Both the position numbers and the translations under genes were made by a program. Positions 1 through 6,773 of a DNA stretch of 7,088 nt are shown here, in pieces. Numbering within the stretch: position 1 is the first letter of the stretch; each line of letters starts with the position of its first letter. Below the pieces are notes generated by a model that saw only the letters and a program-made list of their open reading frames with translations, was not told the origin of the DNA and did no database searches. The DNA lies in NCBI GenBank assembly GCA_012270265.1, contig JAAXIR010000277.1, forward strand, positions 1,686 to 8,773, given 5' to 3'. Source of the stretch: Candidatus Poseidoniales archaeon. Lineage in GTDB: Archaea > Thermoplasmatota > Poseidoniia > Poseidoniales > Poseidoniaceae.

Positions 1-2
1 TT

Positions 3-53
3 GCTGATATGAACGGCGACAACTACCCTGACATTGTCACCATACACGGCTAG
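3..53 (+). CDS. Upstream fragment of the FG-GAP surface protein, ending at an in-frame TAG
   Basis: Reading the same frame as the large downstream gene, positions 3-50 encode ADMNGDNYPDIVTIHG and then meet TAG. The stretch D-M-N-G-D-N-Y-P-D (6-32) is a typical FG-GAP/VCBS calcium loop of the DxDxDGxxD type, the same nine-residue pattern that recurs in the downstream protein. The coding character therefore runs continuously across the stop, so this is most likely the interior of one gene whose 5' end lies outside the window. Whether it is a true C-terminus, a recent nonsense mutation or a sequence error cannot be decided here. Confidence 0.55.
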   Translation, partial: ADMNGDNYPDIVTIHG

Positions 54-761
54 TCAGGCGAAGGGCTCGTCTCCTTGACGTTGTTCAATGGCTCGACAGA
101 TGTTGTTCGTCAAGATGATGACATTCCAGTATTTCGCTGGAATTTCGGACAAGGACGCACAAGTATGCGCAGTCTTCGTGTTGGTGATTTCTTCGATCGT
201 GGTGAAAATGTCATCATTGTCTCCGATGCATGGGACGATGCGACCGAGATCACCTACGATGCAGCAACAAGGCAACTGAATTCAAACATACAAAAATTCC
301 GAAACCTCACAGCAGAATCGGTTGCTGGCGACTTCGATGGCGATGGCGATATTGACTTCCTGACTGCAAAACAAACAGAATCCGTCATCGTAGTCAACAA
401 TCAATCGTCTTGGAATCAAGTTCAGATTCTGGATGTACTCAATCCGATGAATGCAACAGTAGCCGATTTCAACAACGACGGGAACCCTTCACTTCTCATT
501 CCAAACACGCAGTTTGGAGACGGGAATCCGTCAACCATTGAAGGAGACATTGGATTCAGGCCAATTACCGCGTCTGGACTTGGCTCACCAAGCAACTCTC
601 CATTGACGCCATACTCTGTTCCCAGAGATATCCAGTTTTCCGATATTGACCATGATGGCCTTATGGACCAATTCGTCCTTGCAGGAGAGGGCTTACAAGG
701 TGTTTTCATTGGCGCATGGCACAACGTGTCACTCGATACCGATGTTGATGGTGATGACGAC
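6..761 (+). repeat. FG-GAP/VCBS-type calcium-loop repeats (partial beta-propeller)
   Basis: Protein-level repeats of the nine-residue loop DxDxDGxxD occur at 6-32 (DMNGDNYPD), 330-356 (DFDGDGDID), 465-491 (DFNNDGNPS, last Asp lost), 642-668 (DIDHDGLMD) and 735-761 (DTDVDGDDD). A degenerate copy with no intact loop lies near 186 (VGDFFDRGENVIIV). Spacing between most copies is about 45-60 residues, the size of a propeller blade. Such loops bind calcium in FG-GAP/VCBS proteins; binding here is inferred from the Asp/Asn pattern. Confidence 0.75.
51..53 (+). other. In-frame amber stop (TAG) interrupting the surface-protein gene
   Basis: The TAG lies in the frame of the 1133-codon downstream reading frame. 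It is preceded by a calcium-loop motif and followed without frame change by SGEGLVSLTLFNGSTD, which reads like the rest of a propeller blade. One base change (for example from CAG, TCG, TGG or AAG) would restore an open frame. Confidence 0.8.
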
Positions 762-3476
762 ATTTGGGCTGAGGGTTACTCGAGCACAACACTCTCTCAC
801 ATCGGTGTTTTGACGATGATTGATGGGAATGACATCATTCGAGATTCTATCTCCCCCTTCCTTCCAGCCTACCCCGGTATTTCGGACGGCTATGGCGTCG
901 AAATGGTGAGCAATCTCATGTCGCTATCCAGTAATTCAAACGGTACAGCGAACTTCACCGATTTGGAAATCGCTTATGATATTGAATTCGCAGTCACGAC
1001 GAGTGCTGGAACCATAGGTTCACTAAGCAACTCCCTCAATCAACAGATGTTACCTGGCTCAGGTACGTTCACTGTGACGCTTCCGGTTGAAACGACAAAG
1101 CCCGGTCAGTTTGATGCTACATATTTGAGCATGAACTACACGCTTGGTGCTCCAAATCTAGCTCTCCCTCCTACCCCACTTCTATCGGTTCAATCGCTCA
1201 CAGAATCGAGCGTTACCATTGAATGGCAAGCGCTTTCAGAGTTTGGAAATGATCTCCAAGAGTTTCAAGTGTTCAGAATGTCACCTACGGCTGGTTATGA
1301 TTACACTTCACCTTACGAAGTTGTTGTAGGTCAAAACACGTTCACAGATTCGAACGTAGATGTTGGTTCGACGTACGGTTACATCGTTCGATCCATTCAC
1401 TCGTTTGGAATTGTAAGTAACCTGTCCCAGGCATTGGAAGTCACCATCCCAAATCCGCCCGCCCCTGCAGCAGTGACAAATGTCCAATTGTTCGATCTTG
1501 ATATGGAAACCGCTTCTGCTCCGATGAAAGTAACGTGGGATGCAAGCACGGATTCCAATGTTGTGGAATACAGGGTCTATGTAGCAGATTCGGATTTGGA
1601 TGCCACGGGCCTCAACAACGAGTTGACACCAGCAAAGGGCTACGTTATCGATGGCGTCACCTATCAAGCAGTAGCAACCGTCTCGTCCTCAGTCACCGAG
1701 GCCGAGATTTCCTCCACCAGTGAATTCGTTGATGCGTCTGGATCAACCTCATCCATGGCAATTCAAGACGGCCAACAGTACTGGGTTGCCATCGCAGCCA
1801 TCGACAGCTACGATAATGCAACGTTACCACTCCCCGTTGCCGGGCCTACGACCTCGTTCAACAACACCTACATCAACAGCCAATTGGAACTCACCGTGTC
1901 TTCAGGACCAGTGGGAGTGAGCGATAACGTCCTCGAATCAAACAGTCCCTTGTCCGTTAGCCTGTATGCATACTACCTCGATGACATGCAACAAGAAGTG
2001 GCGATTGAAAACGCAGAACTTGAGATGGTCATGACCTACGGTTCCGATTCACTCACATTGAACGGTCAAAGCGACAGCAATGGTCAATGGGTTGCGATTG
2101 ATGTTGAGGATCTTCACGACAGCAGCATTCCACAATCCTTGCTCGATTATTCAGCAATCTCTGATGGTGTTGTGAGCATTGACGTTTCCATGCAAGCCAT
2201 CGAAGTCGTTGATACACAGCCATATACCTCTGCCGTAGCATCTGCATCGATGGGGACGGCCATTACGGTCGAGCTTGCTGGACCCCTGACTTCTGTCGAT
2301 ATGGATGCAAATGACGCAATTGACATCAACATCACGCTAACTGCTACCGACTCTGTCAATGCAGCCCACCAAGCATCACTCGAAGGAACGACAATTCTCT
2401 GGGACGCGTTTGATGATGCATCAGAAAACGCTACAATGAGCGGTACTGAAACCATCTCAACTGGAAAGATTCGCATTGTTTCATCGTTTGCAAACATCTC
2501 CCGTATCGATTTCACCGTCGATACCGGAGGGCGCCTTATGTTTGGAACAACCTCGTTTTCAGTTTCCTTGAACGAATATGTCGTTCCAGTGCAGGAGAAT
2601 GAAACAAACGAAACGGTGACTGAATGGGTTCCAACATCCATCCAACCCGTCACCATTGCCTGTGAAAGTGCAACCATCCTTACGAACAAACAAGCAGCCG
2701 ATGATCCAATTGATTGTCTGGTTGAAAACCCAAACCCATTCGCTGTTGAAGTTGAGGTCTCTGTAACTGAACTGCCATCCCTGTTCAAGAAGCCAGGTAT
2801 GGTCAGCATCGCTGCAAATGGAACTGAGACAGTATCCTTTGTTCCAAAATACGAGGATCCGCTCTGGGCTCGACAAAACGATGCAGGAGTTGAAAATCAG
2901 TTTGCAATTCAAGTACTAACGAAGTCCCCTGATTACACGAATCTAGATTCTGTCGTCGAGAATGATGTCGTCACTTGGACTGCCGATCTCTTCGTCGAGG
3001 TCCAAACAAACCCAGATGGGGAGGAAAAGAGTTCTTCCAATGTCGTTGTCATTGGTGGAATTGGCGCAGGCGTTCTTGTTCTTGCTGCAGTTGGATTTGT
3101 CCTTTACCGCAAGGCTTCAGCTGACTTTGAGGATGAAGCATTCTATGAAGAACAAGATGAGTTCATCGAAGAGGAAGATGAACCAGCCGAAATCCCTGAA
3201 GGTAAACCATTGGATGAGTTTGAAGACAAGACCATTTCCGCTGAACCTGAGATTATTGAACGCCCAGGCGACTCATTGATTTCTGAAGTTACAGAGTCCA
3301 ATGCAGATACGTTCGAAGAGGAGCCAGAAGTTGAAGAAGAGGAATCAACCGAAGATACAGAAGAAGACGATGGAATCTCTGTTGACGAATATGGAACCGA
3401 ATGGTATGAGGATGAAGTTGGCACATGGTGGTACCGAGAAGAAGGTGCAGAAGACTGGTCCGAGTACAACGAATGA
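75..3476 (+). CDS. Large membrane-anchored surface protein: FG-GAP calcium loops, two Fn3 modules, C-terminal TM helix and acidic tail (5' end interrupted/partial)
   Basis: Probable cell-surface protein, presumably adhesive or substrate-binding; no enzymatic domain is recognised. The first usable codon after the TAG is TTG at 75, but no signal peptide follows, so this is probably not the native start; residue 1 is set there only for numbering. Residues 1-235 hold calcium loops (86-94, 131-139, 190-198, 221-229) as in integrin-like beta-propellers. Residues about 366-458 and 464-597 look like Fn3 modules (S-V-T-I-E-W and M-K-V-T-W-D strands, Y-x-V-x-x strands near the ends). Residues 600-835 are beta-rich Ig-like sequence; 842-847 is a double N-glycosylation sequon (NETNET). 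Residues 856-970 form a membrane-proximal module with the protein's only two cysteines (863, 881). A hydrophobic helix spans 989-1011, followed by R1012/K1013 and a Glu/Asp-rich tail of about 120 residues. The topology implies an outside N-terminus and a cytoplasmic tail. The call as surface protein is strong; its ligand is unknown. Confidence 0.85.
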   Translation: MTLFNGSTDVVRQDDDIPVFRWNFGQGRTSMRSLRVGDFFDRGENVIIVSDAWDDATEITYDAATRQLNSNIQKFRNLTAESVAGDFDGDGDIDFLTAKQTESVIVVNNQSSWNQVQILDVLNPMNATVADFNNDGNPSLLIPNTQFGDGNPSTIEGDIGFRPITASGLGSPSNSPLTPYSVPRDIQFSDIDHDGLMDQFVLAGEGLQGVFIGAWHNVSLDTDVDGDDDIWAEGYSSTTLSHIGVLTMIDGNDIIRDSISPFLPAYPGISDGYGVEMVSNLMSLSSNSNGTANFTDLEIAYDIEFAVTTSAGTIGSLSNSLNQQMLPGSGTFTVTLPVETTKPGQFDATYLSMNYTLGAPNLALPPTPLLSVQSLTESSVTIEWQALSEFGNDLQEFQVFRMSPTAGYDYTSPYEVVVGQNTFTDSNVDVGSTYGYIVRSIHSFGIVSNLSQALEVTIPNPPAPAAVTNVQLFDLDMETASAPMKVTWDASTDSNVVEYRVYVADSDLDATGLNNELTPAKGYVIDGVTYQAVATVSSSVTEAEISSTSEFVDASGSTSSMAIQDGQQYWVAIAAIDSYDNATLPLPVAGPTTSFNNTYINSQLELTVSSGPVGVSDNVLESNSPLSVSLYAYYLDDMQQEVAIENAELEMVMTYGSDSLTLNGQSDSNGQWVAIDVEDLHDSSIPQSLLDYSAISDGVVSIDVSMQAIEVVDTQPYTSAVASASMGTAITVELAGPLTSVDMDANDAIDINITLTATDSVNAAHQASLEGTTILWDAFDDASENATMSGTETISTGKIRIVSSFANISRIDFTVDTGGRLMFGTTSFSVSLNEYVVPVQENETNETVTEWVPTSIQPVTIACESATILTNKQAADDPIDCLVENPNPFAVEVEVSVTELPSLFKKPGMVSIAANGTETVSFVPKYEDPLWARQNDAGVENQFAIQVLTKSPDYTNLDSVVENDVVTWTADLFVEVQTNPDGEEKSSSNVVVIGGIGAGVLVLAAVGFVLYRKASADFEDEAFYEEQDEFIEEEDEPAEIPEGKPLDEFEDKTISAEPEIIERPGDSLISEVTESNADTFEEEPEVEEEESTEDTEEDDGISVDEYGTEWYEDEVGTWWYREEGAEDWSEYNE
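1170..1865 (+). repeat. Two tandem fibronectin type III-like modules
   Basis: The first module (about residues 366-458 of the surface protein) opens with a Pro-rich segment, has SSVTIEWQ as strand B and YGYIVRSIHSFG near its end, and finishes in a Pro-rich linker (PNPPAPAA). The second (about 464-597) has MKVTWDAS, VVEYRVYVA and QYWVAIAAIDSYDN at the expected places, with an insertion of some 30 residues between the C' and F strands. The two copies share only fold-level features and are not recent duplicates. Confidence 0.65.
3039..3107 (+). other. Transmembrane anchor of the surface protein
   Basis: Codons 989-1011 encode 23 uncharged residues rich in Val, Gly, Ala and Leu (core VVVIGGIGAGVLVLAAVGFV), flanked by a Ser-rich stretch outside and by Tyr-Arg-Lys on the other side. 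The basic flank predicts that the acidic C-terminus is cytoplasmic. Confidence 0.85.
3393..3467 (+). repeat. Nine-residue Trp-periodic motif at the cytoplasmic C-terminus
   Basis: Residues 1107-1131 contain GTEWYEDE followed by GTWWYREE and then GAEDWSEY. Trp falls at 1110, 1119 and 1128, exactly nine residues apart, with Tyr after the first two and Gly at 1107, 1116 and 1124. The tail before it is low-complexity Glu/Asp, so this aromatic block stands out as a likely folded or docking element. The function is unknown. Confidence 0.6.
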
Positions 3477-3527
3477 GCAACGAGATATTTTTCAAACACG
3501 AGTCAACCAGCGAGACGAGGCGTGACT
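3477..3527 (+). promoter_or_regulatory. Short spacer with AT-rich tract and ribosome binding site before the PAC2 gene
   Basis: The 51-base gap holds an AT-rich tract AGATATTTTT (3483-3492) about 36-45 bases before the ATG, which could be a weak archaeal TATA box or, through its T5 run, a weak terminator for the upstream gene. GAGG at 3517-3520 matches the anti-Shine-Dalgarno and sits 7 bases before ATG 3528, which decides that start over GTG 3522 (only one base away). The ribosome site is fairly clear; the promoter/terminator reading is weak. Confidence 0.4.
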
Positions 3528-4277
3528 ATGAAACAGCAATTCGGGACGTACGATTTGGTTCTACGTTCTGGGGTTGACCCTACCACGGGTGGTGTTGCGA
3601 TTTGTGGATTTACCACAGCAGGAATGGTCGGCGTTATTGCTGCATCCCACATCATTGAGTCGCTCAATCTCACGCAACTTGGGACGGTTATGGATGAGAA
3701 TTTCCCTGCTGTTGCACTGATTCAAAACGAGGTTCCTCGCCACCCTGTCCGCGTGTATCAAGGGGATGGTATTGGTGTCTTTACTGCTGAAATTCAGTTC
3801 GATAAAGAACAAGACATCGCCTTTGGATCAACCGTTCTCGAGTGGTTCAGAGTTGGAGGTTTTGATCAACTCATCATCATCGATGGAATTCTCAAGCCAG
3901 AAAAACAAATCCACGGTGAGGGATTGTTTGCTGTCGGAGCAAACGAAGCAGCACGTAATCGACTGAAGTCACTTGATCTTCAGTCAATACAGCGCGGTGT
4001 TGTATCCGGCATTACTGGTTTCCTTCTGAGTGAAGGCGATCGCCTCAATCTGGACATTACGGCCCTTCTATCAGAAGCAAGTCCAATGTATCCCGATGTT
4101 CGTGCAGCAGCTGTTGCCATTGAAGCCATTACAGAGATGACAGGCAAAGAAATCCCTCTCTCAAAAATGCTTGAGAATGCTCGTAGTATCGAACAATCTG
4201 TTCAAGAAATCATTGAGAGCGCAACACCGTTGCTGCCTTCACCGGATGAAGAAATCAATGACCCTTCATTCGGTTGA
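3528..4277 (+). CDS. PAC2-family protein (proteasome-assembly-chaperone-like)
   Basis: A soluble protein of 249 residues that matches the archaeal PAC2 family, whose characterised members (eukaryotic PAC2, archaeal PbaA/PbaB) bind proteasome alpha subunits. Visible family features are the N-terminal strand-turn with Gly-rich segment GGVAICGFTTAGMVGVIAAS (21-40), a conserved region around VMDENFPAVALIQNEVPRHP (54-73), the hydrophobic strand DQLIIIDGI (113-121), and VVSGITGFLLSEG (158-170) in the centre. A helical C-terminus contains YPDVRAAAVAIEAITEMTG (188-206). There is no signal peptide or TM helix. The C-terminus ends DPSFG, so no HbYX motif of the kind used to dock into proteasome alpha-ring pockets is seen; another role in the broader PAC2 group is possible. 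The ATG at 3528 is chosen because GAGG lies 7 bases upstream. Its last 12 bases overlap the convergent trm1 gene. It may be cotranscribed with the surface-protein gene 51 bases upstream. Confidence 0.85.
   Translation: MKQQFGTYDLVLRSGVDPTTGGVAICGFTTAGMVGVIAASHIIESLNLTQLGTVMDENFPAVALIQNEVPRHPVRVYQGDGIGVFTAEIQFDKEQDIAFGSTVLEWFRVGGFDQLIIIDGILKPEKQIHGEGLFAVGANEAARNRLKSLDLQSIQRGVVSGITGFLLSEGDRLNLDITALLSEASPMYPDVRAAAVAIEAITEMTGKEIPLSKMLENARSIEQSVQEIIESATPLLPSPDEEINDPSFG
4266..4277. other. Tail-to-tail overlap of convergent genes
   Basis: The PAC2 gene stops with TGA at 4275-4277 on the plus strand and trm1 stops with TGA at 4266-4268 (TCA on the plus strand), so the two coding regions share 12 bases and leave no intergenic terminator. 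Termination of either transcript must occur inside the opposing gene. Confidence 0.9.
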
Positions 4278-5615
4278 TTGCAAGGACTGCATGATTTCGA
4301 TAACGGCATCAAACGGTGCTAAGGTTGCAACAAATGGGCGTAAGTCTGGTACTCGTGCCGTCAAATGTCCTGCTTCATTGAGGGCACTGATGAGCCGTTC
4401 CATGGTCGGTAATGAGTCCACATTTGCGAAGCGTGGAAGTTCGTCAAAGGCCAGTAGCAAGTGATCTCGCGATAACAACGGTGCTGCTTGAGCAATGTGG
4501 CGGACAGAGCGCCGTATTTCCCGTTCAGCATAGAGTTGGTCCGCTTCCGTCCATTCGAGGCCGAGCGCTGCCCCACGCTCGATATCTGAGGACGTAGCCA
4601 GACAGGTTTCAACAGCCTTATCTTCTGTCATCCGCGAACAAATGTCCTCGTTCCACAATGGACCAATCCACATTGGCCCACTCGCGTGAGCCAATTGTTC
4701 TGGAGTCGGATGGCTTGTGAACGAGTACGGTTTGTCTGTTGTTCGAACTCTCCAACCAATCAATTCTCTATTACGATCAGCACCTTGCTTGCTTTTTCGT
4801 ACCAAAACGGACACCCGAACATGATGTCCATCAAACAGAGCCAAGATTGGTTCAATGGCTCGATCGAGTTGAGCGGCTCTTGTTGCAATGGTACCGAGTA
4901 GAACACGAACTGCATCATCATGCGCATACAAATCGACAATGCCTTTGTGACCATAACGACGCATACCGGACGATGCAGAAGATCCTGTTAGTGCTGCAGT
5001 GTCGGTCGCTGTTACCTCAAGGACACCAACTCTTCCCAAGGCCTGAAGGGCTCCATCGATGAACGTGATTGGAGAACCGAATGGATCGACATCAATCCAC
5101 TGAAACGAGCCTTGAACCATGGCCATTCGAGCATCGTAACATTGGAACTTGATTCCGTTCTTTTCGATGAATTCAGGTTGCATCTGTTCATCGTCGACTT
5201 GTGAGGTATGCTCAATCTCCTCATCAGAGGTCGTCGAAGCCAAAGCCCAGTCAAGAGCACCTTTGTCCAAATCATTGGCAGTGATGTGGAGACGAGGTTG
5301 ATGGCTAGGAGTAATTTCGTTTCTCCATCGACGGACACGAATTCCTGTAGCACAGAGTGCATCCAATGCTCGAATAGGACGGTCACCATTGACCCAACCA
5401 TGCTGCAATGCATCTTGCAACAACAAGACAGAGCGTGTACGAGCAGGCGCCATAGCTGGATTCATGAATCCGGTTCCAGACTTTGCCGCTGGACCTCTCG
5501 GCATGTGCGTTGGGCGAGGTTGGTCGCTTTTGAGATGAACAAAGGTTCGTCCTTCGCACCATACGTGACCGGGCCAACCTTCTGGCGATTCGTGGCCGGT
5601 AAAGGATTCGCCCAT
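4266..5615 (-). CDS. trm1: tRNA (guanine(26)-N2)-dimethyltransferase Trm1
   Basis: Trm1 uses S-adenosylmethionine to methylate N2 of G26 in tRNA, giving m2G and m2,2G. Numbering from ATG 5615 (449 aa), the family signatures are in order: GTGFMNPAMAPARTR (47-61, the NP...R segment), SAM motif I DALCATGIR (85-93), ANDLD (113-117, acidic residue for the SAM ribose), FQCYDARMAM (157-166), catalytic DPFGSP (177-182), VTATDTAALTG (201-211), YGHKG (221-225) and GPMWIGPL (313-320). An acidic insert of about 30 residues lies between ANDLD and the CYDA motif. The cysteine-rich zinc segment that usually precedes GPLWxGPL in archaeal Trm1 is not seen; the segment there has no cysteine. An alternative TTG start at 5657 would add 14 residues and overlap the purM stop by three bases; the ATG is preferred because the extra residues resemble nothing in the family, but neither has a clear Shine-Dalgarno. 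It is third in the hydrolase-purM-trm1 run. Confidence 0.92.
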   Translation of the reverse strand: MGESFTGHESPEGWPGHVWCEGRTFVHLKSDQPRPTHMPRGPAAKSGTGFMNPAMAPARTRSVLLLQDALQHGWVNGDRPIRALDALCATGIRVRRWRNEITPSHQPRLHITANDLDKGALDWALASTTSDEEIEHTSQVDDEQMQPEFIEKNGIKFQCYDARMAMVQGSFQWIDVDPFGSPITFIDGALQALGRVGVLEVTATDTAALTGSSASSGMRRYGHKGIVDLYAHDDAVRVLLGTIATRAAQLDRAIEPILALFDGHHVRVSVLVRKSKQGADRNRELIGWRVRTTDKPYSFTSHPTPEQLAHASGPMWIGPLWNEDICSRMTEDKAVETCLATSSDIERGAALGLEWTEADQLYAEREIRRSVRHIAQAAPLLSRDHLLLAFDELPRFANVDSLPTMERLISALNEAGHLTARVPDLRPFVATLAPFDAVIEIMQSLQSTE

Positions 5616-5653
5616 GGTAGGTCGAGAAGATTCATCTTCTTGACCGCACCGCT

Positions 5654-6751
5654 TCAATAGTGTTCAAAGTAAATCTCTGAATTTGAATGCGTGACCTTGT
5701 GCGCATCATCGTGGACGTAGCCAATGATGGCAGCATTTGGTTCGTGCTGCTGAATGAACGATAGGATGGAATCTGCTTGGTCTTCTGCAACAGCAAGGAC
5801 CATTCCAAGGCCCATGTTGAACGTTCGATGCATCTCCAAATCGGTCACGTTTCCTTGAGATTGCAGCCATCTGAATTCAGGAGGTATTGGCATCGGGGTT
5901 TCGATGTGCCACCCAAGCGTGTCATGCAGGCGGAGAAGATTGGACAAACCGCCACCTGTAATGTGGGCTATTCCGTGGACTGCATGAACCGAACCTTGGA
6001 CAGATTTCAGATGGTTAAGCAATCCGACAACAGGAGAGCAGTAGATTTTGGTTGGAATGAGGAGAACGTCTGCTAGGATAGGGCTTTCTGATATCTCTCG
6101 TCCGGAGAATTCGGCGTTGAAAGGACAAGCATCGGTGTATGCCAAACCCATGCGATCGATGATGTTACGAACGAGTGAGAACCCGTTTGAGTGAATGCCA
6201 GACGATGGCAGTCCGATGAGAATATCACCTGATTCTAAGCGTTCTCCAGTAATGGCTGAGTCCTTGTCAAGGAATCCGAGTGCAGTACCGGAAAGGTCGA
6301 GTTCTGTGACAATTCCAGGAAGCGAGGCAGTCTCTCCACCAGCGAGTGTAACATTCGCTAATTCACAAGCCTTGGCGAGCGAAGCGCCGACTGCTGCGTG
6401 GACTTCAGGATCTGGTTTTGGAACTGCAATGTAATCAACAAACGCGATGGGCTCAGCGCCGACACACAACAAATCATTAACGTTCATCGCCATACAATCG
6501 ATGCCAACACTGTCCCAATTCTTGACGGCAGTTGCAATCTGCAACTTGCTACCAACACCATCGGTCGCCATCGCCAACAGATGATTTCCAAATTCAATCA
6601 ATCCACCAAAACCGCCAGGCAAGTCAACAGGCGCCCCTGGGGTTCCAGCTTTTCGCGTTGAACGCTGAAGTGAACCGATGAGCGAAGCGACAGCGGCACC
6701 TTCAAGATCGATATCGACACCACTTGAGGCGTAATCCATTCGGTCGCTCAT
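5654..6751 (-). CDS. purM: Phosphoribosylformylglycinamidine cyclo-ligase (AIR synthetase)
   Basis: PurM closes the imidazole ring in de novo purine synthesis: FGAM plus ATP gives AIR, ADP and phosphate. It belongs to the PurM/PurL ATP-binding superfamily and acts as a cytosolic dimer. From ATG 6751 the protein has 365 residues, close to the usual 340-350. Signatures in order are YASSGVDID (7-15), TDGVGSK (63-69), CMAMNVNDLLCVGAEPIAFV (86-105), LAGGETASLPG (136-146), LPSSGIHSNGFSLVR (181-195), LIPTKIY (231-237), ITGGGLSNLLR (264-274) and FNMGLGM (311-317), so all core regions are intact. The frame is open back to a TTG at 6796 inside the hydrolase gene; ATG 6751 is preferred since the family starts a few residues before the YxxAGVDID segment. 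It lies 22 bases after the hydrolase stop and 38 bases before the trm1 ATG, consistent with one operon. Confidence 0.96.
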   Translation of the reverse strand: MSDRMDYASSGVDIDLEGAAVASLIGSLQRSTRKAGTPGAPVDLPGGFGGLIEFGNHLLAMATDGVGSKLQIATAVKNWDSVGIDCMAMNVNDLLCVGAEPIAFVDYIAVPKPDPEVHAAVGASLAKACELANVTLAGGETASLPGIVTELDLSGTALGFLDKDSAITGERLESGDILIGLPSSGIHSNGFSLVRNIIDRMGLAYTDACPFNAEFSGREISESPILADVLLIPTKIYCSPVVGLLNHLKSVQGSVHAVHGIAHITGGGLSNLLRLHDTLGWHIETPMPIPPEFRWLQSQGNVTDLEMHRTFNMGLGMVLAVAEDQADSILSFIQQHEPNAAIIGYVHDDAHKVTHSNSEIYFEHY

Positions 6752-6773
6752 GGATTTACCAACGCAAGACAAT

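Noticed and set aside
51..53. TAG read as pyrrolysine
   Set aside because: No pyl gene or catalytic context is visible, and a surface beta-propeller is an unlikely place for Pyl; kept only as a remote option.
75..77. TTG as the true start of the surface protein
   Set aside because: It has no signal peptide after it and no Shine-Dalgarno, and the same frame encodes a matching calcium loop upstream of the TAG.
151..167. AAGGA followed nine bases later by ATG 165 as a real internal start
   Set aside because: The protein starting there would begin mid-blade (MRSLRVGDFF) without a signal peptide; the purine run is probably chance.
2147..2809. 220-codon open frame on the minus strand
   Set aside because: It lies antisense to the Ig-like part of the surface gene, is Ser/Thr/Val-rich without any recognisable motif, and matches the codon pattern of an antisense shadow.
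3121..3390. Purine-rich GAA/GAG tract as a DNA-level repeat or regulatory element
   Set aside because: It is explained by the acidic cytoplasmic tail; there is no regular DNA period.
3143..3499. 118-codon Ser-rich open frame on the minus strand
   Set aside because: It is the complement of the GAA/GAG-rich acidic tail, which automatically reads as Ser-rich in the opposite strand.
3522..3524. GTG start for the PAC2 protein
   Set aside because: It is one base from the GAGG ribosome site; ATG 3528 has the proper 7-base spacing.
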